DNA of 64,000 nucleotides from Nannocystis exedens (GCA_945861885.1 CAMAVR010000001.1:148886-212885), one strand, 5' to 3'; numbered from the stretch's first letter, positions 48,529 to 57,802 are shown. Notes: a model not told the origin generated them from the sequence alone. Numbers and translations: made by a program.

Positions 48529-50082
48529 ATGACGCCGACGCGTGAGCTCGTTCTCATCCTCGATTTTGGCTCCCAATACACCCAGCTTATTGCTCGACGC
48601 GTTCGTGAGCAGCGGGTTTATTGCGAAATTCACCCGTGCACCCTTTCATTTGAGTCGCTAAAGGCGCTAGGCGCTCAAGCGATTATCCTCTCCGGGGGGC
48701 CGTCGAGCGTTTACGACGAAGGAGCGCCGACCATCGATCCCCGCGTGTTTGAGCTGGGCGTTCCGGTGCTGGGTATTTGTTACGGGCTGCAGCTCATCGC
48801 GCATCTGCTCGGCGGCGTTGTCGAGCCGGCGACCGAGCGCGAGTATGGCGCGGCGAGGCTGACGATCGATCGTTCGGAAGGGGTGCTTCGTCGCTTTCAC
48901 GAAGGCGAATCGGTCGATGTGTGGATGTCGCACGGCGACCGAATTGCGGCGCTTCCCGACGGCTTTTCTGTCCTCGGGCGATCTGACAACACGCTTTTCT
49001 GCGCCGTTGGCGACGCGAAAAGGCATATCTACGGCGTACAGTTTCACCCCGAAGTGGTGCACACGCCGCGCGGTTCCGATTTGCTCGCGTCGTTCTTGTT
49101 CGACGTCACGCATCTTACCCCGAGTTGGACGGCGACATCGTTCACCGAGGATGCGATTGCCGAAGTTAAGCGTCGCGTCGGCCCGAACGAACATGCCATT
49201 TGCGGGCTGTCGGGCGGTGTTGATTCGTCCGTGGCAGCGGTGCTTTGCCATCGCGCGCTAGGCGATCGGCTCACGTGCATCTTCGTTGACAACGGCCTGT
49301 TGCGCGCCGGCGAAGTGGAGCAAGTGTCATCGACATTTCGCGAGAATTTTCACGTCAATTTAATCGTTGTAGATGCGCGCAAACTATTTTTGACAGCCCT
49401 GGCCGGAGTGACCGATCCGGAACAGAAGCGAAAGACGATCGGGCGGCTCTTTATTGAAGTGTTCGAAGAGCAGGCGAAGAAAATTCAGAACGCGAGCTAT
49501 CTCGTGCAGGGGACGCTCTATCCCGATGTAATCGAGAGCACGTCGTTCAAAGGGCCGAGCGCCGTGATCAAGAGCCATCACAACGTAGGCGGCCTCCCCG
49601 AGCGGATGAAGCTCAAGCTGATCGAGCCACTGCGCGAACTTTTTAAAGATGAAGTTCGAAGCGCAGGCGAAGCGCTCGGGATTGCGCGCGAGCTTGTCGG
49701 GCGTCATCCGTTCCCTGGCCCGGGTCTAGCCATTCGATGCGTCGGTGAAGTGACTGAGCCGAGGCTGGCAACGCTGCGCGCGGCCGATGCGATCGCAATG
49801 GAAGAGTTGCGCGAGGCGGGGCTCTACGATTCAATTTGGCAGGCATTTTGCGCTCTTTTGCCGGTAAAAACGGTTGGAGTGATGGGCGACGCGCGAACAT
49901 ACGAAGAAGTCTGCGCGCTAAGGTGCGTCACGTCAGTCGACGGGATGACGGCCGATTGGTCGCAGCTCCCGTATGAAGTGATGGGCCGTATTTCGACGCG
50001 AATCATGAACGAAGTGCGCGGGATCAACCGCGTCGTCTACGACATTTCATCGAAGCCGCCGGCAACGATCGAGTGGGAGTAG
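48529..50082 (+). CDS. guaA: GMP synthase (glutamine-hydrolysing)
   Basis: 517 residues from the ATG at 48529, where family homology begins ([22 protein letters not shown]); an in-frame ATG 42 nt earlier is less likely. It converts XMP to GMP. Class I glutaminase domain: catalytic Cys in GICYGLQ and His/Glu in [12 protein letters not shown] pyrophosphatase domain: PP-loop [11 protein letters not shown]-terminal dimerisation domain: [37 protein letters not shown], the invariant end. Confidence 0.98.
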   Translation: MTPTRELVLILDFGSQYTQLIARRVREQRVYCEIHPCTLSFESLKALGAQAIILSGGPSSVYDEGAPTIDPRVFELGVPVLGICYGLQLIAHLLGGVVEPATEREYGAARLTIDRSEGVLRRFHEGESVDVWMSHGDRIAALPDGFSVLGRSDNTLFCAVGDAKRHIYGVQFHPEVVHTPRGSDLLASFLFDVTHLTPSWTATSFTEDAIAEVKRRVGPNEHAICGLSGGVDSSVAAVLCHRALGDRLTCIFVDNGLLRAGEVEQVSSTFRENFHVNLIVVDARKLFLTALAGVTDPEQKRKTIGRLFIEVFEEQAKKIQNASYLVQGTLYPDVIESTSFKGPSAVIKSHHNVGGLPERMKLKLIEPLRELFKDEVRSAGEALGIARELVGRHPFPGPGLAIRCVGEVTEPRLATLRAADAIAMEELREAGLYDSIWQAFCALLPVKTVGVMGDARTYEEVCALRCVTSVDGMTADWSQLPYEVMGRISTRIMNEVRGINRVVYDISSKPPATIEWE

Positions 50083-50164
50083 CGAATAACGTTCACAACG
50101 CGAAAACGATTCAATCAAAATGATTGAAACTCGGTAACAGCTGTCCAAGCACAATCAAGCATCG

Positions 50165-50195
50165 CCCCTGTCATCCTGAACGAAGTGAAGGATCC
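50165..50195. repeat. Single arm of the GGATCC-ended interspersed repeat
   Basis: TCATCCTGAACGAAGTGAAG followed by GATCC is a diverged relative of the right arm at 27457-27483. No complementary arm follows; the next stretch (CGGCGGCTGCCGCGCC) forms a short separate stem. It lies in the gap between guaA and the Pro-rich lipoprotein gene. Confidence 0.6.
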
Positions 50196-50284
50196 GGCGG
50201 CTGCCGCGCCTCGGCACGGATATCGCAGTCGCCGGGGTGTCGCGCCATCGAACTCGGCGCGGCGCCACTAGTAAGGAGGCGCTT

Positions 50285-51649
50285 ATGATTTCAATAACGT
50301 TGTTGAATCGTCTGTTCGTACGCGGCGCAGCGCTATCGCTCACCGCAGCTCTCGGTTGCAGCGCAACCGACACAACGACATCCGAGCAAAGTGAAATAAA
50401 TAAAACCGGCGCGCGTCTATCGGTCGGGTTTCTAGCCGACACTGATGTGACGGCCTTCCGTATTACAATAAAATCGGCCGAGACCGCATGCAACGAGGCA
50501 GTTCCTCAGCAGAACGGAGCGCCGACGATCCAGCCGACCGCGATACCGGGAGGGCCGACTCTAAATCCCAACGACGCGCCAGCGATTGTCGCGCCAGTGT
50601 TCGAAACGATCGTCGTCACCAAGGAGATCGAATCGTTGAGTCTCCCGGGCGAGCTGCTGACAGAAAGCAAAAATATCAGCGGAAAGCACGCGTTTGTTGA
50701 CCACTTCACTGTCCTCCGCGCCGGCTGTTACGATCTTAAAGCGGAGCCAATGGCGAAGGATGTGTTGTCGGCATCATGCACCGTCGCGTCGCTGAGCAAC
50801 GTGACGATCCAAGCGGGGCAAGTAAAAGAAATACGTCTGGAGAGCCAATGCGCGGGTGAAGAGACCGGTGCGCTCGACACAAGCGTGACGTCGAATCGTC
50901 CACCAACCATCACGGCAATCACATTTTCTCCGTCAAAGTTTGTGCAGCAGTGCCAAACGACCCAACTCTGCGTCGAAGTGTCCGACCCAGATGGTGACGC
51001 GGTGCGACTCAATGTCCTTCAGACAAAAGGCGGGCAGCTGTTTTCAGCGCCGCCAAAAGAAGTTGTTTTGCCGCGATCGCGAGGCGTCAACGGGGAGAGC
51101 CGCAATCGCACGTGCTTTGATTTGGTTGCGAGCGACATCAACGACTACGCATTCACATTGACAGCGTACGACCTGACCGCTCGCGGAAATACGATTGAAC
51201 GCGCAGCGATGGGTGACAACCCAGCCGTGACATCGCACACAACGCTGCAAGGAGTGCCGCTGTTTGTAGGGTGGCAGGCCGAAGCGCAATGTTTCGACGG
51301 GACCACGCTGCGCACCGAGCCGAAAATCAAGGCAGTGGCGCGCGTGATCGCTTGCACGCCGATGCAGGCGAGCACGTACTTCTGCGGTCAAAAAGCCGCG
51401 GGCGCAGGTTATGACCTCGCGGTAACTTGTCCGAACGGCCAGTTCGAACCGGCGGCGGTGTTTCCGCAGTGCTCAGACGCAAGGCCGGCAGTTCTGCCAA
51501 CCGCCGTGACGCCTGCTTCACCGGCCGCAGTGCCGGCTAATCCGAAAACGGAAGTGATTCCTGTTCCGCCAGCAGATGTCGTGCCGGCTCCACAAGCAGA
51601 AGTGCCGCCAATTCCGCAAACGGAAGCGACGCCACGGGTCGTCGAGTAA
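50285..51649 (+). CDS. Lipoprotein with Ig-like region and Pro-rich tail
   Basis: 454 residues; the ATG at 50285 has AAGGAGG 7 nt upstream. Lipobox AALGC (Cys at 25). The middle contains many Cys (about 13) and a cadherin-like or Ig-like segment (PPTITAITFSPSKFVQQCQTTQLCVEVSDPDGDAVRLNVLQ), and so is likely disulfide-rich and outside the cytoplasm. The last ~50 residues repeat Pro/Ala units such as VIPVPPADVVPAPQAEVPP, perhaps crossing the peptidoglycan. No enzyme motif; family not recognised. Confidence 0.75.
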   Translation: MISITLLNRLFVRGAALSLTAALGCSATDTTTSEQSEINKTGARLSVGFLADTDVTAFRITIKSAETACNEAVPQQNGAPTIQPTAIPGGPTLNPNDAPAIVAPVFETIVVTKEIESLSLPGELLTESKNISGKHAFVDHFTVLRAGCYDLKAEPMAKDVLSASCTVASLSNVTIQAGQVKEIRLESQCAGEETGALDTSVTSNRPPTITAITFSPSKFVQQCQTTQLCVEVSDPDGDAVRLNVLQTKGGQLFSAPPKEVVLPRSRGVNGESRNRTCFDLVASDINDYAFTLTAYDLTARGNTIERAAMGDNPAVTSHTTLQGVPLFVGWQAEAQCFDGTTLRTEPKIKAVARVIACTPMQASTYFCGQKAAGAGYDLAVTCPNGQFEPAAVFPQCSDARPAVLPTAVTPASPAAVPANPKTEVIPVPPADVVPAPQAEVPPIPQTEATPRVVE

Positions 51650-51704
51650 CTGCAATTAGTCAATCGCTGCAATTCAAAGCGGATCGCAGCGCGTGATAGC
51701 TTCG

Positions 51705-51724
51705 GGCGGGGGAATTCCCCCGCC
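51705..51724. terminator. Bidirectional terminator between convergent genes
   Basis: The perfect 20-bp palindrome GGCGGGGGAATTCCCCCGCC stands between the plus-strand lipoprotein gene (stop 51649) and the minus-strand nucleotidase gene (stop 51738). The position fits a shared terminator, though no T-run is present. It resembles the hairpins at 8935-8995. Confidence 0.6.
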
Positions 51725-51737
51725 GTCGCCATCGTCT

Positions 51738-53654
51738 CTATTTAGCGCAGGCGTTGCCCGAAATTCGGTTGGCCGCGCCGAGGGTGAGCAGCTCTTTTTC
51801 GCTGCTGTTGGCCGTTAAATAGCTAACAAATGCATCAATGTCGCTAACTCCAACGAGAGCATCGGCGCCGTTGATAAAAGTCGAAAAGCCGTCGCCGCCG
51901 CCGGCCAAAAATTCATTCATCGTCACTCGATATTGCGCGTCGCGATCAATCGGCGTGCCGTTCAATTTTACCGATGTCGGGTCGATAGCGCCTGTCTGTG
52001 TGTCACGCGACCAGGTGTAGGCGTATTCAAATCCGCTCGAGACTTGCAGAATTCTTGGGATCGGCGTGTCAAACTGCTGTTTGAGCCCGTCGAGAATTTG
52101 CGCGCCTGTCAGCGTCACCGTGATGAGGTCGTTGCTGAAGGGCTGCGCTGCAAATGCATCGGCGTACGTCAACGTAAAGTCGGCTTTCGTCGGCCCTTTT
52201 GCGAGCAGGTCGGCGCGCATTCCGCCCGGGTTTGTGAATGCAATCACCGCGCCGCCTGTCGCTTCGGAGCGTGTGGCAGCGAGATGCGCGTCGGCGAGCA
52301 GATCGCCAAGATGGCTCTCGCACGACGGCCGCCCGCCCCCTTTTCGATCGGCTTTGATGTCTTGGGCGATATAGCCGACAACTTTGTTGGCCGTGACCGC
52401 CGAGAGCGATTCATAAGTTGCGACAATGCTTTGAACTTCAACATCGGGGGTGACATCGCGCGTGACAATGACGTTGCGCGCCTGCTTGCTTGTGACGCTC
52501 TTTGTTGAGGGGTCGATCGTAAGATCGATTTTGGTTATGAGCCTGCCGTGGGCCGACGCACTCGTTACAAGCCGACCGTCGATGACACAATTGTATGCCT
52601 GATGGGTATGTGCGCTAACAACGACATCAACCGCGCGGTCCATCCCTGGCGCTCCAGTGGCCGGATTTCCGGCTAAAAGTGGCAACAAATCACCTTTAAG
52701 CGAATCGCATGTGTCGTACGTCCCCGTCGGGGCTTGATGCGCACCTTGATGAAGGAGAACAACGATGGCGCCGACGCCCTGTGCTTTGAGTTCAGGAATT
52801 AGCGCGTTTACCGTCTGCGTTTCGTCGGCGAACGTTAGCTCTCGAACGAGGGCAGACGAAATCACGCTTGGCGTGTCGCGAAGTGTCAGGCCGATGAAGG
52901 CCACTTTCGCGCCATCAAACGTTTTGATCGCGTACGGTGGGAAAAGCGTCATTCGCGCGTGGGTGTTCACGTTTGCCGCGAGGTACTGATACTTTGCGCC
53001 GACGAAACTCCGCGTTTTATCGGCGACGCTTGGTGTGTACCCCGATTGAATGAGTTTGAGCTTCGCGACGCCGCGCTCAAAATCGTGGTTGCCGACCGCT
53101 TCGATGTCGAGGCCCATGGCGTTCATGACGAGAGTTGTTGGCTCGTCGTCGAACGTGTTCGATACAAAGGGGCTTGCGCCTGTTAGGTCGCCAGCCGAAA
53201 CGACAACTGTGTTTGGATTTGTGGCGCGCATCTGTTTGATGTGCGTTGCCAGAAACGCGGCGCCACCGGCCGGTATCAGCGATTGGCCGGCGATGGTTGA
53301 CGGGATAACGCCTGCGTCGGCCCCTCCGATGGCACTTGGGTCGTCGCTTGGCGCGGCAATAAGGCCGTTCGTCCCGGTCGGCGGCTCGATATTGCCGTGA
53401 AAATCATTAATCGCGAGGAGTTGAATGCGAACCGGCCCCGGAGCGGGGTCAAGCGGCATCCCGGCGTGGTTTTCGTCTTTCGATGAGACGGCCGGCTTGT
53501 TTTGCAAGGAATCGGACGCCGCTTCGTCAATTGCGTCTCCGGCCGCCCGGTCGCGCGGCGCGATCGGCGATGTGGTGGTTCCGCACCCGATTAGCAAGGC
53601 ACTCGAGAATAAAGTTGTCGAAATAGCTAATTTATAAGCATTATGGGAAGTCAT
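51738..53654 (-). CDS. Lipoprotein 5'-nucleotidase / UDP-sugar hydrolase family enzyme
   Basis: 638 residues from the ATG at 53654 (GGAG 4 nt upstream). Signal ends LLIGC (lipid Cys at ~24). The metallophosphatase domain has the dinuclear-metal motifs INDFHGNIEP, SAGDLTG, GNHDFERG and VVVSAHTHQAY. The C-terminal 5'-nucleotidase domain has TNPGGMRADL and NEFLAGGGDGFSTF (nucleoside binding). UshA-type enzymes split UDP-sugars, NAD and nucleoside monophosphates in the periplasm. Here the enzyme is predicted to be lipid-anchored. It lies 336 bp downstream of the NAMPT gene on the same strand. Confidence 0.92.
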   Translation of the reverse strand: MTSHNAYKLAISTTLFSSALLIGCGTTTSPIAPRDRAAGDAIDEAASDSLQNKPAVSSKDENHAGMPLDPAPGPVRIQLLAINDFHGNIEPPTGTNGLIAAPSDDPSAIGGADAGVIPSTIAGQSLIPAGGAAFLATHIKQMRATNPNTVVVSAGDLTGASPFVSNTFDDEPTTLVMNAMGLDIEAVGNHDFERGVAKLKLIQSGYTPSVADKTRSFVGAKYQYLAANVNTHARMTLFPPYAIKTFDGAKVAFIGLTLRDTPSVISSALVRELTFADETQTVNALIPELKAQGVGAIVVLLHQGAHQAPTGTYDTCDSLKGDLLPLLAGNPATGAPGMDRAVDVVVSAHTHQAYNCVIDGRLVTSASAHGRLITKIDLTIDPSTKSVTSKQARNVIVTRDVTPDVEVQSIVATYESLSAVTANKVVGYIAQDIKADRKGGGRPSCESHLGDLLADAHLAATRSEATGGAVIAFTNPGGMRADLLAKGPTKADFTLTYADAFAAQPFSNDLITVTLTGAQILDGLKQQFDTPIPRILQVSSGFEYAYTWSRDTQTGAIDPTSVKLNGTPIDRDAQYRVTMNEFLAGGGDGFSTFINGADALVGVSDIDAFVSYLTANSSEKELLTLGAANRISGNACAK

Positions 53655-53990
53655 GGCGCTCCGTACCACCGTGGAATGTCGCGGCGCAAGGCTCCCTCCA
53701 AAATCGCCTCGCCGGGCGCTGTGGCGCTCCAGGAGTGCTTTTTTTGTCGACGCAGATGCGGTTGTAGGCTAGAAAAGCCGCTTCAGTTGATCAGTTGCCG
53801 ACCGTTTCGGTTGAAGGACGAAGATGTCAAATCGCGCATTGTGGAGCATGAGAAAACGTCACGAGTGGTTGGCCAAGCCGGCTAAATCAAAGCGAATTAG
53901 GCGTTCAACGCGCATTCGCTGCGGCTTGCAAGATGCGATCGACCGTAAGGCCGGCGATAAGCCGCAGGAATAACGCAAGACCAGCGCTCC
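53655..53990. other. Intergenic stretch between the NAMPT and nucleotidase genes
   Basis: 336 bp without a confident gene. It must hold the nucleotidase promoter if the two genes are not co-transcribed. A small plus-strand reading frame with a good ribosome site (53824-53973) is listed separately. No strong hairpin is seen. Confidence 0.5.
53824..53973 (+). CDS. Possible 49-residue basic small protein
   Basis: An ATG at 53824 with GAAGGA 5 nt upstream opens a 49-codon frame (MSNRALWSMRKRHEWLAKPA...) ending at a TAA. The product is strongly basic (about 14 Lys/Arg), like small nucleic-acid-binding proteins, but such composition also arises by chance in GC-rich antisense DNA. It lies opposite to both flanking genes. 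Offered as a candidate only. Confidence 0.3.
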   Translation: MSNRALWSMRKRHEWLAKPAKSKRIRRSTRIRCGLQDAIDRKAGDKPQE

Positions 53991-55661
53991 CTACTTCGCC
54001 CAGCCTACGGCTCGGGCGATGGTTGCTCTTACCTCTTCAAACGTTTGCTCTCTCGTGAGCTTGCCGTTCTCGTAGACAACTTCGAGTTGCGAGTGGGCAT
54101 CCGGTGTTAGCGCGAACTGTGCGCTCGTGCCGCCTTTTGGCGAGAGCTCGATGGTTGCGTACTTGCCGTCGATCATCACTAGATCTTGAATCGCTTGTTT
54201 CGAGCGTTTGCCCGGATCGGTCACTGGATTTTTGAAGACCGGTACGAACTTCCCATCGGTGATAACCGCCGAAGTTTTGTAAGCGGTTTTGAACGTGTCG
54301 CGATTCAGTTTTTGAAGGAGGGCGCCGCCCGATCCGAAAGCTAAATTGTCGACCGAAAAGCCGGCGTTTGTAATCGCTTCTAACATTAATGGAAGACCTT
54401 CAAGGTCGACGCTATCCCCTTGAATCATCCGAACATTGTGATTGATCACGAGATAGCCTTTTTGGTTTTTTGTCGCGCCGAATTTGTCGGCAAGACTACG
54501 AAGCAGTGCCGGCAAGAGCACGACCGGGTCGCCCGAGTCGGGGCGTATGACGATTGTCGCACCTCGGCCTCCAGCGGCGATCACTTCATCGCGCAGCGTG
54601 CCGCCCCACAGATTCGCCACGGCGTTCTCGATGTCGTAGGAATCTGAAACAATTGCGACGATATCGCCTTTGTTTTGCGTAAATTGCTTCAACATATTTC
54701 GGTACGCGTTCGTTTCGTTTGCCTGCCCCCAACTCGTAATCGTCGAGTGTTCTGCCGCGGGAATTGAGAACCCTGGCATCTTATCGGCGGCATAGTACTT
54801 TCGCGCGAAGACTAACCCTTCGATCGTGTCTGTCCCCATTGAGTTGAGGAGATGCGCGGCGGCGCCTAAGCCAGCCGCTTCAGCCGATGTGACGCCTCGT
54901 CCGCCGAAGTCGTGCAGCATAAATGGGAATTTGCCAAAATCGTCGCACGTTAGCGCCATGTAGTGACGAACGATCTGCAATTGAAAATTCGAAAGCGACG
55001 CCACGGCGCTTGGGTACCAAACGCGAAGGAGCATCGTTTCAAACCACGACGGGATCCAAAAAAGATCTGGGTCTGTCGATTCAGCCGTAATCAGGACGTT
55101 CTTTACCGGCACGACCGACCCTTCACGCACGGCTCTAATGCGCATCGGAATGCGGCCCTCGTGTTTGGTTACAACCTTCATCCAACCTTCGCGGTTAAAC
55201 AGGCCCGGTTTTAGATGTGCGCCGAATAATTCTTCCGCCTCGTCGACCATCTCTTTGGTGATCGAAACGGTTAGGTATTCTTTGATAATGTATTGTAAAC
55301 CAAAGAATATCGCCCGCTCGAAGTCGATCGTGGGAAATTGGCCTTTGAGCCGTTCAAACTTCGCTTTATCAAAGCCGGGGAGCGCGACGCCGCGATTCTC
55401 TAGATATCCAAACGTCCATGTCGTGGCCGGCGGGTACTGCAAATAGTGAGAAACTTTGTAAGAATCAGTGATGAGAAGTGGGTTATGGCGAGCCGTTGAC
55501 AGCTTTGCCGGGGCTTCTTTTTCGCCGGACGCTTTTGCTAGCAACGATTTATTTGCGCCAGGATCCCGCACTGTTGCGCCGACCTCCGAGTCGCTGCAGC
55601 CTAGTCCGGCGAAGCCGGCGACCAAAACAAATAGTAGCGAATTACCGCGCGAACTTATCAT
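53991..55661 (-). CDS. Nicotinamide phosphoribosyltransferase with a lipoprotein-type signal
   Basis: 556 residues with the ATG at 55661 (AAGG 9 nt upstream). Residues 1-22 (basic start, FVLVAGFAGLGC) look like a lipoprotein signal with Cys at 22, then a ~40-residue flexible linker. The enzyme starts at LLITDSYKVSHYLQYPP. The NAMPT family is recognised by HDFGGRGVTSAEAAGLGAAA, SIPAAEHSTITSWG (catalytic His H305), IVSDSYDIENAV, VIRPDSGDP (R373, D375), IQGDSVD, AFGSGGALLQKLNRDT and VTDPGKRSK. NAMPT makes NMN from nicotinamide and PRPP, normally in the cytoplasm. Translation from a later TTG would give a cytoplasmic form and cannot be excluded. The gene precedes the lipoprotein nucleotidase. Confidence 0.9.
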   Translation of the reverse strand: MISSRGNSLLFVLVAGFAGLGCSDSEVGATVRDPGANKSLLAKASGEKEAPAKLSTARHNPLLITDSYKVSHYLQYPPATTWTFGYLENRGVALPGFDKAKFERLKGQFPTIDFERAIFFGLQYIIKEYLTVSITKEMVDEAEELFGAHLKPGLFNREGWMKVVTKHEGRIPMRIRAVREGSVVPVKNVLITAESTDPDLFWIPSWFETMLLRVWYPSAVASLSNFQLQIVRHYMALTCDDFGKFPFMLHDFGGRGVTSAEAAGLGAAAHLLNSMGTDTIEGLVFARKYYAADKMPGFSIPAAEHSTITSWGQANETNAYRNMLKQFTQNKGDIVAIVSDSYDIENAVANLWGGTLRDEVIAAGGRGATIVIRPDSGDPVVLLPALLRSLADKFGATKNQKGYLVINHNVRMIQGDSVDLEGLPLMLEAITNAGFSVDNLAFGSGGALLQKLNRDTFKTAYKTSAVITDGKFVPVFKNPVTDPGKRSKQAIQDLVMIDGKYATIELSPKGGTSAQFALTPDAHSQLEVVYENGKLTREQTFEEVRATIARAVGWAK

Positions 55662-55945
55662 CGTAAATGCCTTTGCAAATCGCCGGTTGGTTGGCGAAAT
55701 TTGGTGTTCAGGGCGCCAAGTTGTCATAGCCGTGAAGGCGCGCAAGCACTTGTTCATATTAGTGAAAATGCCACTTGCCATAACGCATCACGACAGCGCG
55801 CCGCGTAGTTAAACCGATGCGCTTGTGGTGCACCGCGGACGCGACCGATCGGACGAAGCGGGCCCCGTAGCCGGGCATGACCAAGAGGGCGCGGCCGTCA
55901 GTTTTTTTACGGGGGGGTGTCAAGAATAGCGTCTATCGGCACGCG

Positions 55946-56161
55946 TCATGTTATGTTCGGGATCGTAATGCCGTGCTCGGAGATATCGCAGCGTAGGCAG
56001 GCGGTCTCCCGGATTGGTCCGGTGCGGGAGCACTCGTGCAAGCGCGGTCGAAACGCGTGTTCGTTTTCGAGGAGCGAACACCCCAGACAGAAACACTCGC
56101 CGCGGCAGACGCTGTCTGTTCGCCACGAGTGCCGGCACGCCCGGAGGAGGAGAATCGTCAT
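55946..56161 (-). CDS. Possible Cys-rich small protein (zinc-binding-like)
   Basis: 71 codons with nine Cys and several His: RACRHSW, VCRGECFCLGC, LHECSRTG, ACLRCDISEHG. The paired C-x-C/C-x2-C spacing resembles a zinc ribbon or metal-binding miniprotein. Against it: no ribosome site precedes the ATG, and a strong plus-strand ribosome site covers the same spot. Low-confidence candidate. Confidence 0.3.
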   Translation of the reverse strand: MTILLLRACRHSWRTDSVCRGECFCLGCSLLENEHAFRPRLHECSRTGPIRETACLRCDISEHGITIPNIT

Positions 56162-56204
56162 GCACAGTACCAGCAGCTCTCAATCGGTAGGGGGCGCGGC
56201 GTAA
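56160..56204 (+). CDS. 14-residue mini-ORF with very strong ribosome site
   Basis: GGAGGAGGAGA (56143-56153) lies 6 nt before an ATG that opens MHSTSSSQSVGGAA and stops at 56204. A rho-independent terminator follows 37 nt later. This arrangement suits a short-peptide mRNA, a dual-function sRNA or a secreted small peptide; no downstream gene follows on this strand, so it is not an attenuator leader. An in-frame upstream GTG (55917) would extend it, but that part is Arg-rich and unconvincing. Confidence 0.35.
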   Translation: MHSTSSSQSVGGAA

Positions 56205-56241
56205 GCCTGCGTTCGGCCCCTATCCATTGAGGGCACGTGCG

Positions 56242-56278
56242 ATGGCCCGGGTGCGACGACTCCGCCCGGGCCATTTTT
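56242..56278 (+). terminator. Rho-independent terminator
   Basis: A perfect 10-bp stem ATGGCCCGGG / CCCGGGCCAT (56242-56251 and 56265-56274) with a 13-nt loop is followed by TTTT, reading on the plus strand. It is the best intrinsic terminator in the window, yet no conventional plus-strand gene precedes it. Confidence 0.8.
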
Positions 56279-56312
56279 ATCTAAAAGAGCAGATCGCGGC
56301 GGTGATAGTTGC

Positions 56313-57572
56313 TTACTGTCGGCGGAGATACTCTTCGATTTTTACTTTTACCGGTTCGCCGAGATTGCTCGATAGTAGGCCGCGCAAAATTGGTTCTGCT
56401 AGCCGTCCGATCTTTTTATCGTAATCGAACCTTGTTGCGGCGGCGGCGGCGGTTTGCAAGTCGCCGATGAGCGCTTGCTCCTGCTGCGCGGTTGTTATCT
56501 CTACTCGTCCCACCATTGTGCGCACAATTTGATCGGGCGCGGGGGCGATTGATAGCGGAAGAACTTTATCGGCCCACGCGCGCGGCCACACGTAAAGAAC
56601 GCGTACTCCTGGCGTTAAAAAGTAGTGGCTTTCCCACGTGTTGGTCATTGCCAGCGCTTCGTCGTCGTAGAGGCCTGATTGGGCGAGAGCTTGGGTTAGC
56701 GCCGATTTGGCTTCCGCCAAATACTCGAGCTTATCGTGCCCATTTAACGCGATTGATGGCTTGGCTATGTCGATTGAATGATTTGAACCCACGCCTTTGA
56801 GTGGGAGAAAGTAGCCACGGTTGCCGTCAAATTCCATCAAGAAAACGTTGGCAATCGGTTCGTCGGATTTGTTCTGAATTGTGACTTTATTATCAATATT
56901 TGAAGTCACGTAAAACGGAACGGTGAATTGACCGAGACCTCTATAAAAAACGAACTTTTCGTTTTGGTCTTTAAACGAAATTGTATTCGCGTTAACCTGG
57001 CGCGAAGGGAGCCAAATGCTCGCCGCCATTGGCGTCGGCAGAGCTAGATCGCTCCCGTAGTCGTTCACAGTGACGTCCCACGTCATCTTCCCGCCTGCGA
57101 CGCGATCGACATGATCGATTGCTGGTGAAAAAGCTGTCGCCTCGGGGAACCACTGCGAAATAATCCCGCTCGGAAAATCGACGGTGACGCTCGCCTGTTT
57201 TTTCGCGTCTGAATAAAAGTAGATAACGGGCGTCTCCATCTTTTGATCGACGCCCAACGGGGACCCCGATTTAGGCATGAAATCGCTGCATTTTGGCGAA
57301 CCGTGAACGTCCCCTCCACTTCCAGTCAACTTGCATCGCCCCTGAACGAAGCCGGGGAGCGCCTCTTCTTCGCGATACATACCGTGCTGAGTGCGGCCGT
57401 TGCTACCTTGATACGAGGTGAACGTACCCCACTCATGGACGATAAACTTTTCGCCAAGTTGAGCGGGGCGCTCTCCAGCGAAAGCTGTCGATGAGAGTAG
57501 CAAAAAAGCAAACGGTGACGCTGCCTTAGCTGCGCGCAAACGGATCAGAATTGTTCGATTAAGCGATTTCAT
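56313..57572 (-). CDS. Secreted protein of the HEWGTFTS family, function unknown
   Basis: 419 residues from the ATG at 57572 (GCGGAG 7 nt upstream). A signal peptide (1-32, ending STAFAG) precedes FIVHEWGTFTSYQGSNG, a stretch I associate with uncharacterised secreted proteins of planctomycetes and deltaproteobacteria. The rest is beta-rich (MTWDVTVNDYGSDLALPTPMAASIWLPSRQVNAN) with a helical C-terminal end. The His/Glu in HEWGT could be active-site residues, but no known catalytic pattern is complete. Divergent from the large secreted protein at 57803. Confidence 0.75.
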   Translation of the reverse strand: MKSLNRTILIRLRAAKAASPFAFLLLSSTAFAGERPAQLGEKFIVHEWGTFTSYQGSNGRTQHGMYREEEALPGFVQGRCKLTGSGGDVHGSPKCSDFMPKSGSPLGVDQKMETPVIYFYSDAKKQASVTVDFPSGIISQWFPEATAFSPAIDHVDRVAGGKMTWDVTVNDYGSDLALPTPMAASIWLPSRQVNANTISFKDQNEKFVFYRGLGQFTVPFYVTSNIDNKVTIQNKSDEPIANVFLMEFDGNRGYFLPLKGVGSNHSIDIAKPSIALNGHDKLEYLAEAKSALTQALAQSGLYDDEALAMTNTWESHYFLTPGVRVLYVWPRAWADKVLPLSIAPAPDQIVRTMVGRVEITTAQQEQALIGDLQTAAAAATRFDYDKKIGRLAEPILRGLLSSNLGEPVKVKIEEYLRRQ

Positions 57573-57802
57573 TTTCGTTCTCCGCTCAAGAGCAGAGACC
57601 GGCGGCCGCCAAATCGCAAGCGGCCCGGTTGTCACGCAAACAGCGCACAGCTCACGAGCGATGTGAGTCGCGCGCTTACGGCGTCAGACGCTCATTCGTG
57701 ACGTAAGGGCATGGGCCGCCCTACGCGACAACTAACCGGTCACAATGATCGCTCGCGATCCGCATTGCGGCCGCTTTGGCGTCAGTCACACTAGCGTCGC
57801 CA

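Larger units (their letters stand above)
55662..56312. other. 650-bp intergenic region with small-ORF/sRNA signals
   Basis: No conventional gene is certain. The stretch 55895-55920 has a T7 run followed by a G7 run. A mini-ORF with a very strong ribosome site and a rho-independent terminator occupy 56143-56278 on the plus strand. A Cys-rich frame lies on the minus strand (55946-56161). Long plus-strand readings here are Arg-rich and look like chance frames. Confidence 0.5.

Noticed and set aside
55661-55781. Longer N-terminus of the NAMPT protein (start at 55781)
   Set aside because: The added 40 residues look non-coding and would bury the signal peptide; the ATG at 55661 has a ribosome site and a signal directly after it.
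55917-56159. Upstream extension of the 14-codon mini-ORF
   Set aside because: Arg/His/Ser-rich sequence typical of chance frames; the strong ribosome site points to the internal ATG.
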